From NCBI GenBank assembly GCA_944474755.1, contig OX104113.1:70611917-70675916 (forward strand): a stretch of 64,000 nucleotides of DNA, given 5' to 3'. How positions within the stretch are numbered: the first letter of the stretch is position 1; each line of letters opens with the position of its first letter. The notes beneath the pieces are model-generated. The model was not told the origin of the DNA, did not search any database, and saw only the letters and a list, made by a program, of their open reading frames with translations. This document shows positions 43,506 through 55,824 of the stretch, piece after piece. The stretch comes from Limnoperna fortunei. Taxonomy: Eukaryota > Mollusca > Bivalvia > Mytilida > Modiolidae. The position numbers and the translations under genes are program-made.

Positions 43506-46500
43506 ATGAGACCTGCATACATGAATAACAGTTATGCATACGGGCAACTGGGACCACCATTCAATACCCCAAACCAATCATTTCCTGCTAACCAATCAAG
43601 TTGGGGAACTGGATATATTAGAAACACAAATATAAATAAGGAAGCTGCACCACAAAATAAATGGGGATATGGTTATATTAGAGGCAAAGATATGAACAAT
43701 GGTGTTCGACCTCAAAACCCAGGTAGTTATAATATTCAGCCTCCACAGTATGGACATGGTAGAAATGGACTTGTTGATCAAAATAGAAATACATATCCTG
43801 GAGGTAATACACATGGTTATAATGGAAATACACATCACATTGGAATGTACCAGCCACCACAGAATTTAAATCGGAATCTAGATCTAGAGCATCCATGGAA
43901 TGGCAATCAGAACTGTAACAATACAAACTCTGGAAGAACACAATATAACTATAATAATGGAGTATACAACAACACATGGCAGACAAAGCCAAACTTTGCT
44001 CAAATAAATACAGATGGACACTTAGCACCACCACATCAACAAAAGTTTGATTTCCATAGAGGGCAAGGACAGAGAGGAAGAGGCCATCATAAGCAGCAAA
44101 ACTGGTCACAATATCAAGGTCAAGTAAGCAATAAAGGACAAAAGAAAAAGGTATAAACTGAGAAATCCTAAGATTGGTACAATTTTAAAAAGTCACGTTT
44201 TATTAGAAGATGTCATTGTCTGCCAAATATTATGTGTATTCTTGTGTGTAATTAAAATTTGATAATTCAGTATAAATACAACAATACTTGATTTCGACAT
44301 GTTCTTTTACTGAATATTTACAGTAGGTTGGCATCTTAGTAATAAATTAAAGTACGCATAATGTATGTATTATGATATTTATGTAATTTATTATAAAGGT
44401 GACAGCTTGAAGATGAGCAGATAGACTTTATCATTAATTACATTTAACAATATTTCAACAACTATGTACATCTTAATAGAAGTTGTGGGCAGTGTACTGG
44501 ACTCCAATCTTAATTGACAAGGATTGCCTGTTTTCCTACCACAGGTCGGGGGTTCTCTCCGGGTAATCCAGCTTCCTCCCCCAATAAAAACTGGACTCCA
44601 TGATATATCTGAAAAATTGCTGAAAGTAGTGTTAAAATACCATACAAACAAACAAACTGGTATACCAGTCTTTAGTGATTCAGGTCATTGGCAATACGAC
44701 TTATCGGTATTGTCTCAGAATACTGGTATGCTCTGGAAAATTCGTAAGACTCCATAAATTGTACCCCAATGCTTAAAATTGTTGAACATTACTTTATTTA
44801 CTAAAATTAGCTTTGTGTTCTACCTTTTTAATACATTTAATTGTCAATTATTATAACTTTAATGCACAGTGAATGTACCCGATCTCAGAATAGTACGATA
44901 ATACAGATAATATCACTCTTCCAAAAGTACCATAACAATGCAAAATTGAAGAATGCATGTGTAAGATCTAGATCTTTACAATATATTGCGATACATATTG
45001 TGATACGACAGGCACATACTAGTATCACGATACGCTTTTTTCTGTGATACACCTCTCTGCTTAAATACATGTAGATCCCATTTCTTACATGTACATGTAC
45101 TACAGTGGAACAGTTGTTATAGGTAATGAACATGTCTGTTGTACAAGAATTCAAAGGTTTAAAATTTAAATTCCCATTTACTTGATGTTCAGTAAAAATT
45201 GTGTATTGATATCTTTTAACAAGTGTATATTTGTTCTTGTTAACAGAAGAAAATTGATAAAAGAGAACTACCAGAGAACAATAAATTTTTCTGTGATTCC
45301 TGTGATCGAGGATTTCCAACAGAAGAGAAATATACTGTTCATGTTAGTGAACATCAAAAGGTACTCTATTATTACTGAAATGGCGAATAAAATAACTAAC
45401 ATGCAGTTAAGATAAACCAAATATTTTGGTTATTTAAATAATGAAATGGATGACTGGTATGATGAATGGTAGATACCTGTCTGGTAGGTGCCACCTGACC
45501 TTGATCTCAGTTTCATGGTCCAGTGACTTCATTAAAGTTTTTGGATTGGGCAGTTCCTCTGTAACCATGAATGTAATGGTAGGGTGACAATATTTGGTAT
45601 ATAGGTTGCTGATGAATAATACATGACTGTTTGGTAGAGTGTCACCTGAACTTGACCTCAGTTTCATCATGATCCAGTGACTTTTAACGATTTTGGATTA
45701 GGTCAGTTCCTCTGTTACCATGCATGATGACAATTTTATTCTATTTACATGGTGCCCTTGACATGTTTTTTAAAGAATGCAGATGAGGCATTTTCTGTGT
45801 CCACACTTGTTTTTCAAATCAAACTTACAGTTTATGTTTAGAAATTTTGGACTTCATAATGGTAAATTTTTATTTCAGTTTTATAAGGTACAGATAAGGA
45901 ACTATCACATATGTATGTTTAGTTTTGTGGCATGGTATCTGTTCAAATTATTGTGACTGTATAGTTTGCTTTTGGGGAAACTGTGGTGCAATATCTGTAT
46001 TGAAAATGTATTTTTGTATTTTTAGTGTACATATGAGGGATGTCCCTACATAGCGGCACCAAGGTTGGTTCAGCTTCATATAAACTTGGTGAGTAAAAAA
46101 ATGAATATCAGTAAGTACTTAATCTCATACTAAGTATACAGTCTGAATTTTATATATAATGCATAGGAATAAACGAGCATCATACAAAAAGACTTTCCTT
46201 CAGTGACCACAATGGTTACCCATGAATTTAAGAATTTACTTTTGACATGATGGCTTAGATTTTTCATTTAACTTGTACATATATAGTTAAGAATTGGTAA
46301 TATGGTACACATAATATTCTGTATCTAGTCCAAGGAATAATAGATTTGGAAACTGTCATTGTCATTTTATACAGTTTTCATTAAGTTATGTACGAAATCT
46401 TTATTGGATAATTTGTAATTGATCCAGTGCACTACATTTACACATTTTATTAGTTAATTCAGATGAACACCAGGAAAAAAATTGCATCAGATTTCCATGC

Positions 46501-49500
46501 AATATTTAAACAAATCCGGTGATTTTCCTTTTAATTTGAAATCTATGCTGTCCTTTGTTGGTTATCAGCATTTCATTGTTACCATGGTATCTTATTAATA
46601 GCAACATTCCACTGGAATAGCAAAGAAGATATGGAGCTTAGAATCTCAAGAAGATATAGAAAAGTGGAAAGAGGAACGTAAAAAGTAAGTTGTACATAGT
46701 CATGAGTATATGAAGTATGTTGTTCATTGTCAAGTTATACATTGTTATACAGTATGTCAAGTTATACTTTGTCATACAGTATGTCAAGTTATACTTTGTT
46801 ATACAGTGTGTCAAGTTATTCTGTGTCATACAGTATGTCAAGTTATACATTGTCATACAGTATGTCAAGTTAAACTTTGTTATACAGTATGTCAAGTTAT
46901 ACTTTGTCATACAGTATGTCAAGTTATACTTTGTCATACAGTGTGTCAAGTTATACTTTGTCATACAGTATGTCAAGTTATACATTGTCATACAGTGTGT
47001 CAAGTTATACATTGTCATACAGTATGTCAAGTTATACTTTGTCATAAAGTATGTCAAGTTATACTTTGTAACACAGTATGTCAAGTTATACTTTGTCATA
47101 CAGTATGTCAAGTTATACTTTGTTACACAGTATGTTGAGTTATACATTGTCATACAGTATGTCAAGTTATACTTTGTTATACAGTATGTCAAGTTATACT
47201 TTGTCATACAGTATGTCAAGTTATACTTTGTCATACAGTGTGTCAAGTTATACTTTGTCATACAGTATGTCAAGTTATACATTGTCATACAGTGTGTCAA
47301 GTTATACATTGTCATACAGTATGTCAAGTTATACTTTGTCATACAGTATGTCAAGTTATACTTTATACTTGACATACTGTATGTCAAGTTATACTTTGTT
47401 ATACAGTATGTCAAGTTATACTTTGTCATACGGTATGTCAAGTTATACTTTGTTATACAGTATGTCAAGTTATACTTTGTCATACAGTGTGTCAAGTTAT
47501 ACATTGTCATGCAGTGTGTCAAGTTATACATTGTCATACAGTATGTCAAGTTATACTTTGTCGTACAGTATGTCAAGTTATACTTTGTCATACAGTATGT
47601 CAATATAACTTTGTCATGCAGTGTGTCAAGTTATACATTGTCATACAGTATGTCAAGTTATACTTTGTCGTACAGTATGTCAAGTTATACTTTGTCATAC
47701 AGTATGTCAATATAACTTTGTCATGCAGTGTGTCAAGTTATACATTGTCATACAGTATGTCAAGTTATACTTTGTCATGCAGTGTGTCAAGTTATACTTT
47801 GTCATACAGTATGTCAAGTTATACATTGTCATACAGTATGTCAAGTTATACTTTGTCATACAGTACGTCAAGTTATACATTGTCATACAGTGTGTCAAGT
47901 TATACTTTGTCATACAGTGTGTCAAGTTATACTTTGTCATACAGTATGTCAAGTTATACATTGTCATACAGTATGTCAAGTTATACTTTGTCATACAGTA
48001 TGCCAAGTTATACTTTGTCATACAGAATGTCAAGTTATACTTTGTCATACAGTATGTCAAGTTATACTTTGTAATATAGTATATCAAATTATACATTGTC
48101 ATACAGTGTGTCAAGTTATACTTTGTCATACAGTATGTCAAGTTATACTTTGTCATACAGTATGCCAAGTTATACTTTGTCATACAGAATGTCAAGTTAT
48201 ACTTTGTCATATAGTATGTCAAGTTATACTTTGTCATACAGTATGTCAAGTTATACTTTGTCATACAGTGTGTCAAGTTATACATTGTCATACAGTATGT
48301 TAAGTTATACTTTGTCATACAGTATGTCAAGTTATGCAGTGAACCCTCGTTACAACGACATTCGATTTAACGGAATATTCGACATCCGACCAGATTTCAG
48401 TGGGAACAAACGTGTCCACATGTTGTTTATGCTCGATACAACGACATATTCGGTTTCCGACTCTGACTGCGTATGTCGGTAACAAATATACCAAAGCAAG
48501 CTTAAGATAATTCGTTATAACGACAAATTATCCAGATTTACCTGTGAATAATTATCTTTGTCAGAGAATTGATTTTTCTAACGGTTGATTGCACGGGTGA
48601 ACACCTGTTGCTATTGCGTAATTAACCGTGCGTGACATTTCCGTTAGGAAACTAATCGATGACAGGGATATGGCTTCATTAAAAAGTGTCAAAGGCTATT
48701 TTATATTTAAATCTTCAAATATTTCATAAATTATTGGCTTAATTACGAGTGTGTTAAGATTTAACACATCAGAAATGGGATTAATTACCGAAAATCGGTC
48801 TAATGTAAATAATCATAATTTACAATTTTTTTGTTAGAAAAAAAGAAAAAAGGTTTTTAATTAAATATCGACAAGAAAACAAGCATTTTATTATTTTTTG
48901 TTATTAAGCTTGGATATTGAGCAGACTTGAACGATTTTCAATAGACGCAAATAAAAAAGGGAGATAATCAAAGTACAATAATACTAATTCATTATAACAG
49001 CAAATTCAGTTTAACGTCAATGCTGGTGGGAAACTAACATGGTCGTTGTAAAGAGGGTTGACTGTACTTTGTAATACAGTATGTCAAGTTATACTTTCAA
49101 ATGCAGTATGTCAAGTTATACTTTGTTATACAGTATGTCAAGTTATACTTTGTCATGCAGTATGTCAAGTTATTCTTTGTTATACTGTATGTCAAGTAAT
49201 ACTTTGTCATACAGTATGTCAAGTTATACTTTGTCATACAGTATGTCAAGTTATACTTTGTCATACGGTATGTCAAGTTATACTTTGTTATACAGTATGT
49301 CAAGTTATACTTTGTTATACAGTGTGTCAAGTTATACTTTGTCATACAGTATGTCAAGTTATACTTTGTCATACAGTATGTCAAGTTATACTTTGTTATA
49401 CAGTGTGTCAAGTTATACTTTGTCATACAGTATGTCAAGTTATACTTTGTAACACAGTATGTCAAGTTATACATTGTCATACAGTATGTCAAGTTATACA

Positions 49501-52500
49501 TTGTCATACAGTATGTCAAGTTATACTTTGTCATACAGTATGTTGAGTTATACATTGTTATACAGTATGTCAAGTTATACTTTGTTATACAGTGTGTCAA
49601 GTTATACATTGTCATACAGTATGTCAAGTTATACTTTGTTACACAGTATGTTGAGTTATACATTGTTATACAGTATGTCAAGTTATACTTTGTTATACAG
49701 TGTGTCAAGTTATACATTGTCATACAGTGTGTCAAGTTATACTTTGTTATACAGTATGTTGAGTTATACATTGTTATACAGTATGTCAAGTTATACTTTG
49801 TTATACAGTGTGTCAAGTTATACATTGTCATACAGTATGTCAAGTTATACTTTGTTACACAGTATGTCAAGTTATACTTTGTCATACAGTATGTCAAGTT
49901 ATACTTTGTAACACAGTATGTCAAGTTATACTTTGTCATACAGTATGTCAAGTTATACTTTGTTACACAGTATGTTGAGTTATACATTGTTATACAGTAT
50001 GTCAAGTTATACTTTGTTATACAGTATGTCAAGTTATACATTGTCATACAGTATGTCAAGTTATACTTTGTTATACAGTATGTCAAGTTATACTTTGTCA
50101 TACAGTATGTCAAGTTATACTTTGTCATACAGTATGTCAAGTTATACTTTGTCATACAGTATGTCAAGTTATACTTTGTTACACAGTATGTTGAGTTATA
50201 CATTGTCATACAGTATGTCAAGTTATACTTTGTCATACAGTATGTCAAGTTATACATTGTCATACAGTATGTCAAGTTATACATTGTCATGCAGTGTGTC
50301 AAGTTATACTTTGTTACACAGTATGTCAAGTTATACTTTGTTACACAGTATGTCAAGTTATACTTTGTTACACAGTATGTCAAGTTATATATTATCATAC
50401 AGTATGTCAAGTTATACTTTGTTACACAGTATGTCAAGTTATATATTATCATACAGTATGTCAAGTTATATATTATCATACAGTGTGTCAAGTTATACAT
50501 TGTCATACAGTGTGTCAAGTTATACTTTGTTACACAGTATGTCAAGTTATATATTATCATACAGTATGTCAAGTTATACTTTGTTATACAGTATGTCAAG
50601 TTATACTTTGTTACACAGTATGTCAAGTTATATATTATCATACAGTATGTCAAGTTATACTTTGTTACACAGTATGTCAAGTTATATATTATCATACAGT
50701 ATGTCCAGTATATTATACATTATCATAGTATGTGTAGTAAGTTAAGTGTCAAGTGAGTTTTTACTTTTTTCCTACATAGGACATTTCTGAATTTTAATTA
50801 ATAGAGAATACAAGTTTAGATATTTAATAATAACAGTTTTAGCTTTGTCCATCAAAATTCTGCAAGATGTATTTAAATTTGACCTATCACTATTTTACCT
50901 CTTTTCTATATACAATGCATTGTTATGTTTAAATGTGGTGGATCTAGGACAGGGGGTGTGAACTGTAGTGGGTGGGGAGCAGTCTGCTGGAAGCTTGACA
51001 TATTTGTTTGGATTTCTTTGCTATATATGCTGCTTCATAAAGACTTCACCAGCCACTGCTTAACAGGACAAAAATAGAATACATGTATATAACTCGTAAA
51101 CAACGGTTTAGTGGTAAAGCTAGAATGATCAGAGGATTAGCAATAATGGCTAAGTGGTAATGTTTGCTAGTCAGTGCATAACCATGCAAGAACATTTTTG
51201 AATTTTTGTTTACCAGTTTGTAATTATTATTTTTTTTTTTATCAATTTGTAATAACCTTACATGATTTTAGGTATTTTAGTTTTAAATCTAGTAATATTT
51301 CATTGGAAGGGGGATCAGTCTTATTAAATAATTTTCATGCTTTATAATTTGCTATGGTCACAGAATCAGAATTTCCCAAAATGTGCAAAAATACATGTTT
51401 GCTATGCTCTGTTACAAGTATGTGCTAATGTAGAATTTTGTACATATTTTGTTTCATTTTGTTTTCCATACAATATACATTGCTCAATCTTTACAAATTC
51501 TTCTGAATCATAAGATTTTAAGAGGTACATGCATTATTTTTCTTGATGAACTGATCATTGTTAAGTGAAATTTGTTTGCAGGAATTTTCCTACAACAGAA
51601 AATATTGCAAGAAAAAAGATGCTGCTAGAAGAAAAGAAGTCCAGGGGAGAGGTTATTGAAACAAAATATTTTGGGTACTATACAAAGCTTATATAATCTC
51701 ACTGATAATCTTAATTATATATGTTTTTCTGTTGTTTTTTTTTTCGAGGCAACATACTGTAAGTTATCTAGAGCATTTCAAAGATAGGTTGTAACTAAAT
51801 TGTTTTATGCAACTTAGCTACTCCTTTTATAAACACAACATTGGAACATCAAAACACTTAGTTATCACTGACCTGAAGATTCTCCTCTACAGAGAAATGA
51901 AGCAGTCAATGAAACTAGATAAATCTTGGTGTACTACCGCTTACTCTGTTGTATTTTGTACACATTACTATTTCTGCATTGAATTTAGGTGTCTATAGAT
52001 GTATATAGCTGGAAAATATGATGGAGATATTGCTTTGCATTTAAACATATACATGTATATTGAAAGTCAATTTTGCAGTGAAAGAAAAACCCGGTAAACA
52101 AAATATTGGGACCATGGATTTCTTAAAATACAAAAATTGCTTTCTAACAATATCAGCACTTAAAAATACAGTCGAACTTCAGTAGCTCGAACTCGGATGG
52201 CTCGAACAACCGGGATTTCTCGAACACATATCAAAGAACGTAACTTTCCCCTATATAATCAATGTTAAAATTACTTTGATTTCTGGAACACCGATTTCTC
52301 AAAAAAAGTCGAACTAAATCAGCAGTCCCAATACTAAAAATCCATTGAAAAAACCATGAATAACTCGAACTAAAATTAATTACAGCTTGCATGACTAATT
52401 GGTCGTAAAAGGTGTAAAGATCGAAGCCATACCTGTAAAATGCCAACCTTGATCTTTAATGATATAATCCCTAATAATTAACCTAATGTCATCAATTTGT

Positions 52501-55333
52501 ATTTATGTACTATATTTTACTTTGTAGGCAAATTTGTTGTAGCAGTTTTTAATTAATTAAAATATGCACCAATAAATTGCTATCAAATCCTAATCGAGGT
52601 CATTGACATAATTACGTAATGCAATAATACTTATCAATCATCGTGCACAAAGTTAAGCAATATAACAGTAAACATTTTTATTTTAATAAAAACAAAAATA
52701 CGTACTTAAAAATAAGATTTATATATGAAATGCAATGAAGAAACACAATTTTATTAATCCAATGTTACACAGGAAATTAACAAATATATAATCCGATATC
52801 GATTCCGGTTCGCACATGAATCATTTCCGGACATCACAACCCCGGTTTCTCAAACTCCCGATTTCTCGAACTATTTTTGTCGGCCCCTTCGAGTTCGAGC
52901 CATCGAAGTTTGACTGTAAATCAGAAATTGCTAAAAAAATTAAGAAGGGCATAATTGTATAGAACCATATGTCAGAGCACAGAATTCTGTGAACAATTTG
53001 TGTTCTTGTCAGAAGTAACTACAATATTGTCAATTAGTGTAAAATTATTTTCTTTTCTGTTGCATGACTTTACAGGAAAATGAAGGGTAGAAATTTCAAT
53101 CAACAACGATTTGACAATGAGGACAATGGAGGTGAAGCGGAGGTTTTTGACAAGAAAAATAGAAGGAAAAGGAGAAGAAATAGAAGGAATAAATACAACA
53201 ACAAAGGGACAGATGATAGTCCAACCAAAAGAGCCAAACTAGAAGACCAGAGAGAAACAACAGATGGTAGTCCAACCAAAATAGCCAAACTAGAGGACCA
53301 GAGAGAAACAAGTGCCGGGGCATCTGATAGACAAACAAATGTAACCAATCTTGAGAACCAAATAGAACTGGACAGTAAAAAAGGGTTATCTGATCTTGGA
53401 AGCAATATAGAAAAAACCTACACAATGGAGGAAAGTGAAAGAGAAAAGTTACATACTCCTGGAAATATGAAGGATGAAGATAATTGTCCAATAAAGACCG
53501 ATATCAGTGTTGGTTGGTATATAGTTAATTGTTTAGTATCTATATCTTATGTTTTAAATTTATGTTAAGTTGATGATTTAGGTAAGATGGGAACAATTCT
53601 AGGAAAAAGATATTGGTCTTTGAATTCTGAAGCTGATCTTGAGTGTAACGTTTTATACTACAATTGACGAGACATAACTAGGAATACTTGTTATGATTTA
53701 TCAAACGGTATGTCATTTATTTCACATTTATATACAATTCTCCATTCTTTGTCATTATCTGAATGGGATGTTTTGTATAGAAATTTAATATAAAATGTTC
53801 TCAGTATTATTACAATGTATATACAACAAAGAATGATTAAAATCCTCATTTTTAGAACACTAGTTAATGTTGTTTTCTTGCAATTAATGATTTTTCGTTG
53901 TCTTTTGTAACAGTTTGTATGTTATAACAAAATCTTATTCTGTTGTTTACAGGTTCAAAAAATGACAATTTTGATAGCAGTATGTCAGAGAAATGTCCAG
54001 CAGAAGGTTTGTAATGTATCAGACCTTTTGTAACAATTAATAGAAATTTCAAAATAAGATCATTACCAGAATAGTTAACAATGTATCCATGGCAAAATAC
54101 AGTATCTGTAAAGATCAAGTGACAGCCAAGAACAGGATAGAAAATTTGCAAACATGTTCTCTATGCAAAATAAAAAAACATTAGGTGTAATTTTTTGATT
54201 TATTTATGAAGAGTTCCTATAAAATTTGAGTTATTTCCCCTTATTGGTGTGTTGTTCCCAAACAATAAATTGTATCTTTGCAGGAACACCAAGCATTGGT
54301 GGAAAGACTTCATCTAGTCCCACAAAGAATGGTGGTATAGAATCTAGAAAGGAACAACAGAAACACAACAAAAAAGATCACAGAAATAACCAAGGAAACA
54401 GACCAAGGAGATGTCCTCCATCTCTTTTAGAAAAGGTAGTATATGAGTTGGTTTGTCCGTAATATAGCTAGAACAGTTTATGTTTAACATTCAGATCAGA
54501 AGGTATTCACATACTTCATTAGTGATTATACTGTGAGTGTTCATAGAAGCTATAATTGAAACAATGGTGTTAGTTCATTTCTGTAATGATTTGACACTTT
54601 ATATCAATAAGGGTAATGCATTTGAAATTTTTCAAAGGATTTGTACTCTTTCAAAGACATACAAGTTTATGTTAGGTTTAGTAGACTGTAGAGCAATATT
54701 TATTGTTTTTATGACTTATACCAGCAATGTATACATATGTACTTCCATTGCTGGGGATGACAATTGATTTGCGATGTAAGGCAACTAAATACAAATATTT
54801 ACTTGTTAAAATTACATATTTATAACAAGAAATTGGGAACAAGCTAGACAATCAAATACTTATCTGTCTCCTATGTTTTTCTAACTCGCAACATTTGACA
54901 GTTAACAAAATGATTGCTGTACACAGTTTACATGTACCAGTCAATTTCTTACACTATTAATGTAAATGTGTTGGCTTGTGAGGATGCGCCAGTCTATATA
55001 CTTTTCATTTTTTCATTGTGTGGGCTTCTATTGCAGTTGATGAGGATACGCCAGTCTATATACTTTTTCATTTTTTCATTTCAAATAATTGTCGTACTGT
55101 TACAATTTAAATTGTTATACCAGTTTTGTTTTCTTTTACAGCTTTTAGCAAATGACATCAGGCACGAGAGAAATGTTATATTACAGTGTGTTCACTATAT
55201 TGTCAGAAAGAATTTTTTTGATATTGGAAAATCTCCATGTGACAAATCAATAACCTGTGAAAACCCACAGTTTGAAGGTCAGAGGGCAGAAGTTCCTGTA
55301 AATACTGACTCAGTTCTAGTTACAGAACAGTAA
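43506..55333 (+). CDS. NUFIP1: NUFIP1 orthologue, nine coding exons
   Basis: Exons: 43506-44150, 45247-45360, 46026-46088, 46602-46684, 51582-51674, 53076-53512, 53953-54006, 54284-54435, 55142-55333; all GT-AG, phases consistent, 610 codons without a stop. Exon 1 is an N/Q/G/Y-rich disordered region (about 1-205). Exon 2 carries a C2H2 finger (C231, C234, H247, H251: FFCDSCDRGF), exon 3 a second C-x4-C finger (C254, C259, H271, H276). Exons 4-6 hold the NUFIP core IEKWKEERKKNFPTTENIAR to KYFGKMKGR, the part that contacts SNU13/15.5K in known orthologues. Basic tract RRKRRRNRRNK follows. The last exon, LLANDIRHERNVILQCVHYI, matches the ZNHIT3-binding tail. NUFIP1 helps assemble box C/D snoRNPs with the R2TP complex in the nucleus. 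The ATG at 43506 sits 3 nt after an acceptor-like AG, so a 5' exon, possibly coding, may exist upstream. Intron 4 is about 4.9 kb, mostly satellite. Confidence 0.93.
44485..44662 (+). repeat. SINE body in NUFIP1 intron 1
   Basis: 'gactccaatcttaattgaca', 'cctaccacaggtcgggggtt', 'cagcttcctcccccaataaa', 'aaaaattgctgaaagtagtg' and a (caaa)n end. Head absent. Same orientation as the host gene. Confidence 0.75.
45450..45745 (-). repeat. 146-bp repeat, two diverged units, NUFIP1 intron 2
   Basis: The complement of the ANKRD42 intron 9 repeat: 'ggtaggtgccacctgacctt', 'gacaatatttggtatatagg', 'cagttcctctgt.accat'. Orientation is opposite on the chromosome but the same relative to the host transcript. 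Confidence 0.8.
46710..48336 (+). repeat. 27-bp satellite, left block, NUFIP1 intron 4
   Basis: About 60 units of 'tcaagttatactttgtcata' plus 'cagtatg'. Each unit holds a near-palindrome CATACAGTATG and an acceptor-like pyrimidine stretch ending in CAG and a GTATGT word. As 27 is divisible by three and the unit has few stops, most frames stay open for hundreds of codons on both strands. A 107/108-bp higher-order repeat is visible at 47.48-47.72 kb, where two blocks with the odd unit 'tcaatataact' follow each other. Confidence 0.93.
48337..49064. mobile_element. pogo/Tigger-like MITE inside the satellite
   Basis: 728 bp beginning CAGTGAACCCTCGTTACAAC and ending, complemented, CAGTCAACCCTCTTTACAAC. 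The CAGT start, TA target (TG at 48335-48336, TA at 49065-49066) and A/T-rich non-coding inside fit pogo-group Tc1/mariner MITEs. The satellite continues directly on both sides, so insertion post-dates the array. Several inner words repeat the end motif (cgttataacgaca). Confidence 0.82.
49067..50720 (+). repeat. 27-bp satellite, right block
   Basis: About 61 units continuing the left block. A variant unit with 'gtatgttgagttatacattg' recurs at 49541, 49649, 49757, 49973 and 50189, giving a 108-bp (four-unit) higher-order period. The right end switches to units with 'ttatatattatcatac'. Open frames of up to 532 codons arise on the minus strand; these are repeat by-products. Confidence 0.93.
50725..51575. 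other. unique remainder of NUFIP1 intron 4
   Basis: AT-rich intronic sequence between the satellite and the exon 5 acceptor. No repeat or exon recognised. Confidence 0.5.
52169..52916. mobile_element. second pogo-like MITE, NUFIP1 intron 5
   Basis: 748 bp starting CAGTCGAACTTCAGTAGCTC and ending, complemented, CAGTCAAACTTCGATGGCTC, flanked by TA on both sides (52167-52168 and 52917-52918). Ends contain repeated 'ctcgaac' words. A different family from the 48.3 kb MITE in sequence, but the same end type. Confidence 0.82.
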
Positions 55334-55589
55334 ATACAGATAATAGTGTCAGTTTTTATATTTTACTCTTTCTGCAGTCTGTGCCAGAATGAATACAGAA
55401 TCTTGTTTTTTATTTTATACAAATACCAGCTTTTTATTAAATCAGTGTATGTCATACAAAATAAGACATAAAACTGATTGTGCAATGATTTTTTACAAAT
55501 TGATGAAATTTTTGAGGTTTTACCTCAATTATAGTATTAATTTAAACATTTTGCAAAATATGAAAGATAAACTTGTTTTATTTGCTCTA

Positions 55590-55668
55590 ATGGGGTTGAA
55601 CAACACTTTCAGCAATTTTTCTACTGTATCATTGTGTTCAGGTGCCCAAGTACCCAGTAAACCTGTGG
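55590..55668 (-). repeat. SINE 3' fragment in the NUFIP1 downstream region
   Basis: Minus-strand words 'gcttgggtacttgggcacct' and 'gaaaaattgctgaaagtgtt' match the family 3' end. Confidence 0.55.
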
Positions 55669-55815
55669 CATAAATGTACATATCTAACAACAATATAGCA
55701 TTATTATTTTACTTAAGTTGTTAGTGAATTTTGTTGCTTATTCTTTTTTTAGGTTTTTATATTCTTTCTATTACCTTGTATCTGCTTGTTAACAGTAAAT
55801 ATGTTATGACGAATT

Positions 55816-55821
55816 AATAAA
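55816..55821 (+). terminator. candidate poly(A) signal of NUFIP1
   Basis: AATAAA about 480 nt after the stop codon, in a T-rich setting. Confidence 0.35.
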
Positions 55822-55824
55822 TTT

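Noticed and set aside
43678..44109. 143-codon minus-strand frame opposite NUFIP1 exon 1
   Set aside because: Shadow of the asparagine/glutamine-rich coding exon; it has no domain or splice sites of its own.
49097..50695. 532-codon open frame on the minus strand (units like YNLTYCMTK) and similar long frames in the 46.7-50.7 kb array
   Set aside because: The 27-bp unit is divisible by three and nearly stop-free, so several frames on both strands stay open. The array lies in an intron of NUFIP1 and a MITE breaks it.
53096..53491. Minus-strand frames opposite NUFIP1 exon 6
   Set aside because: Shadows of the charged coding exon on the plus strand.
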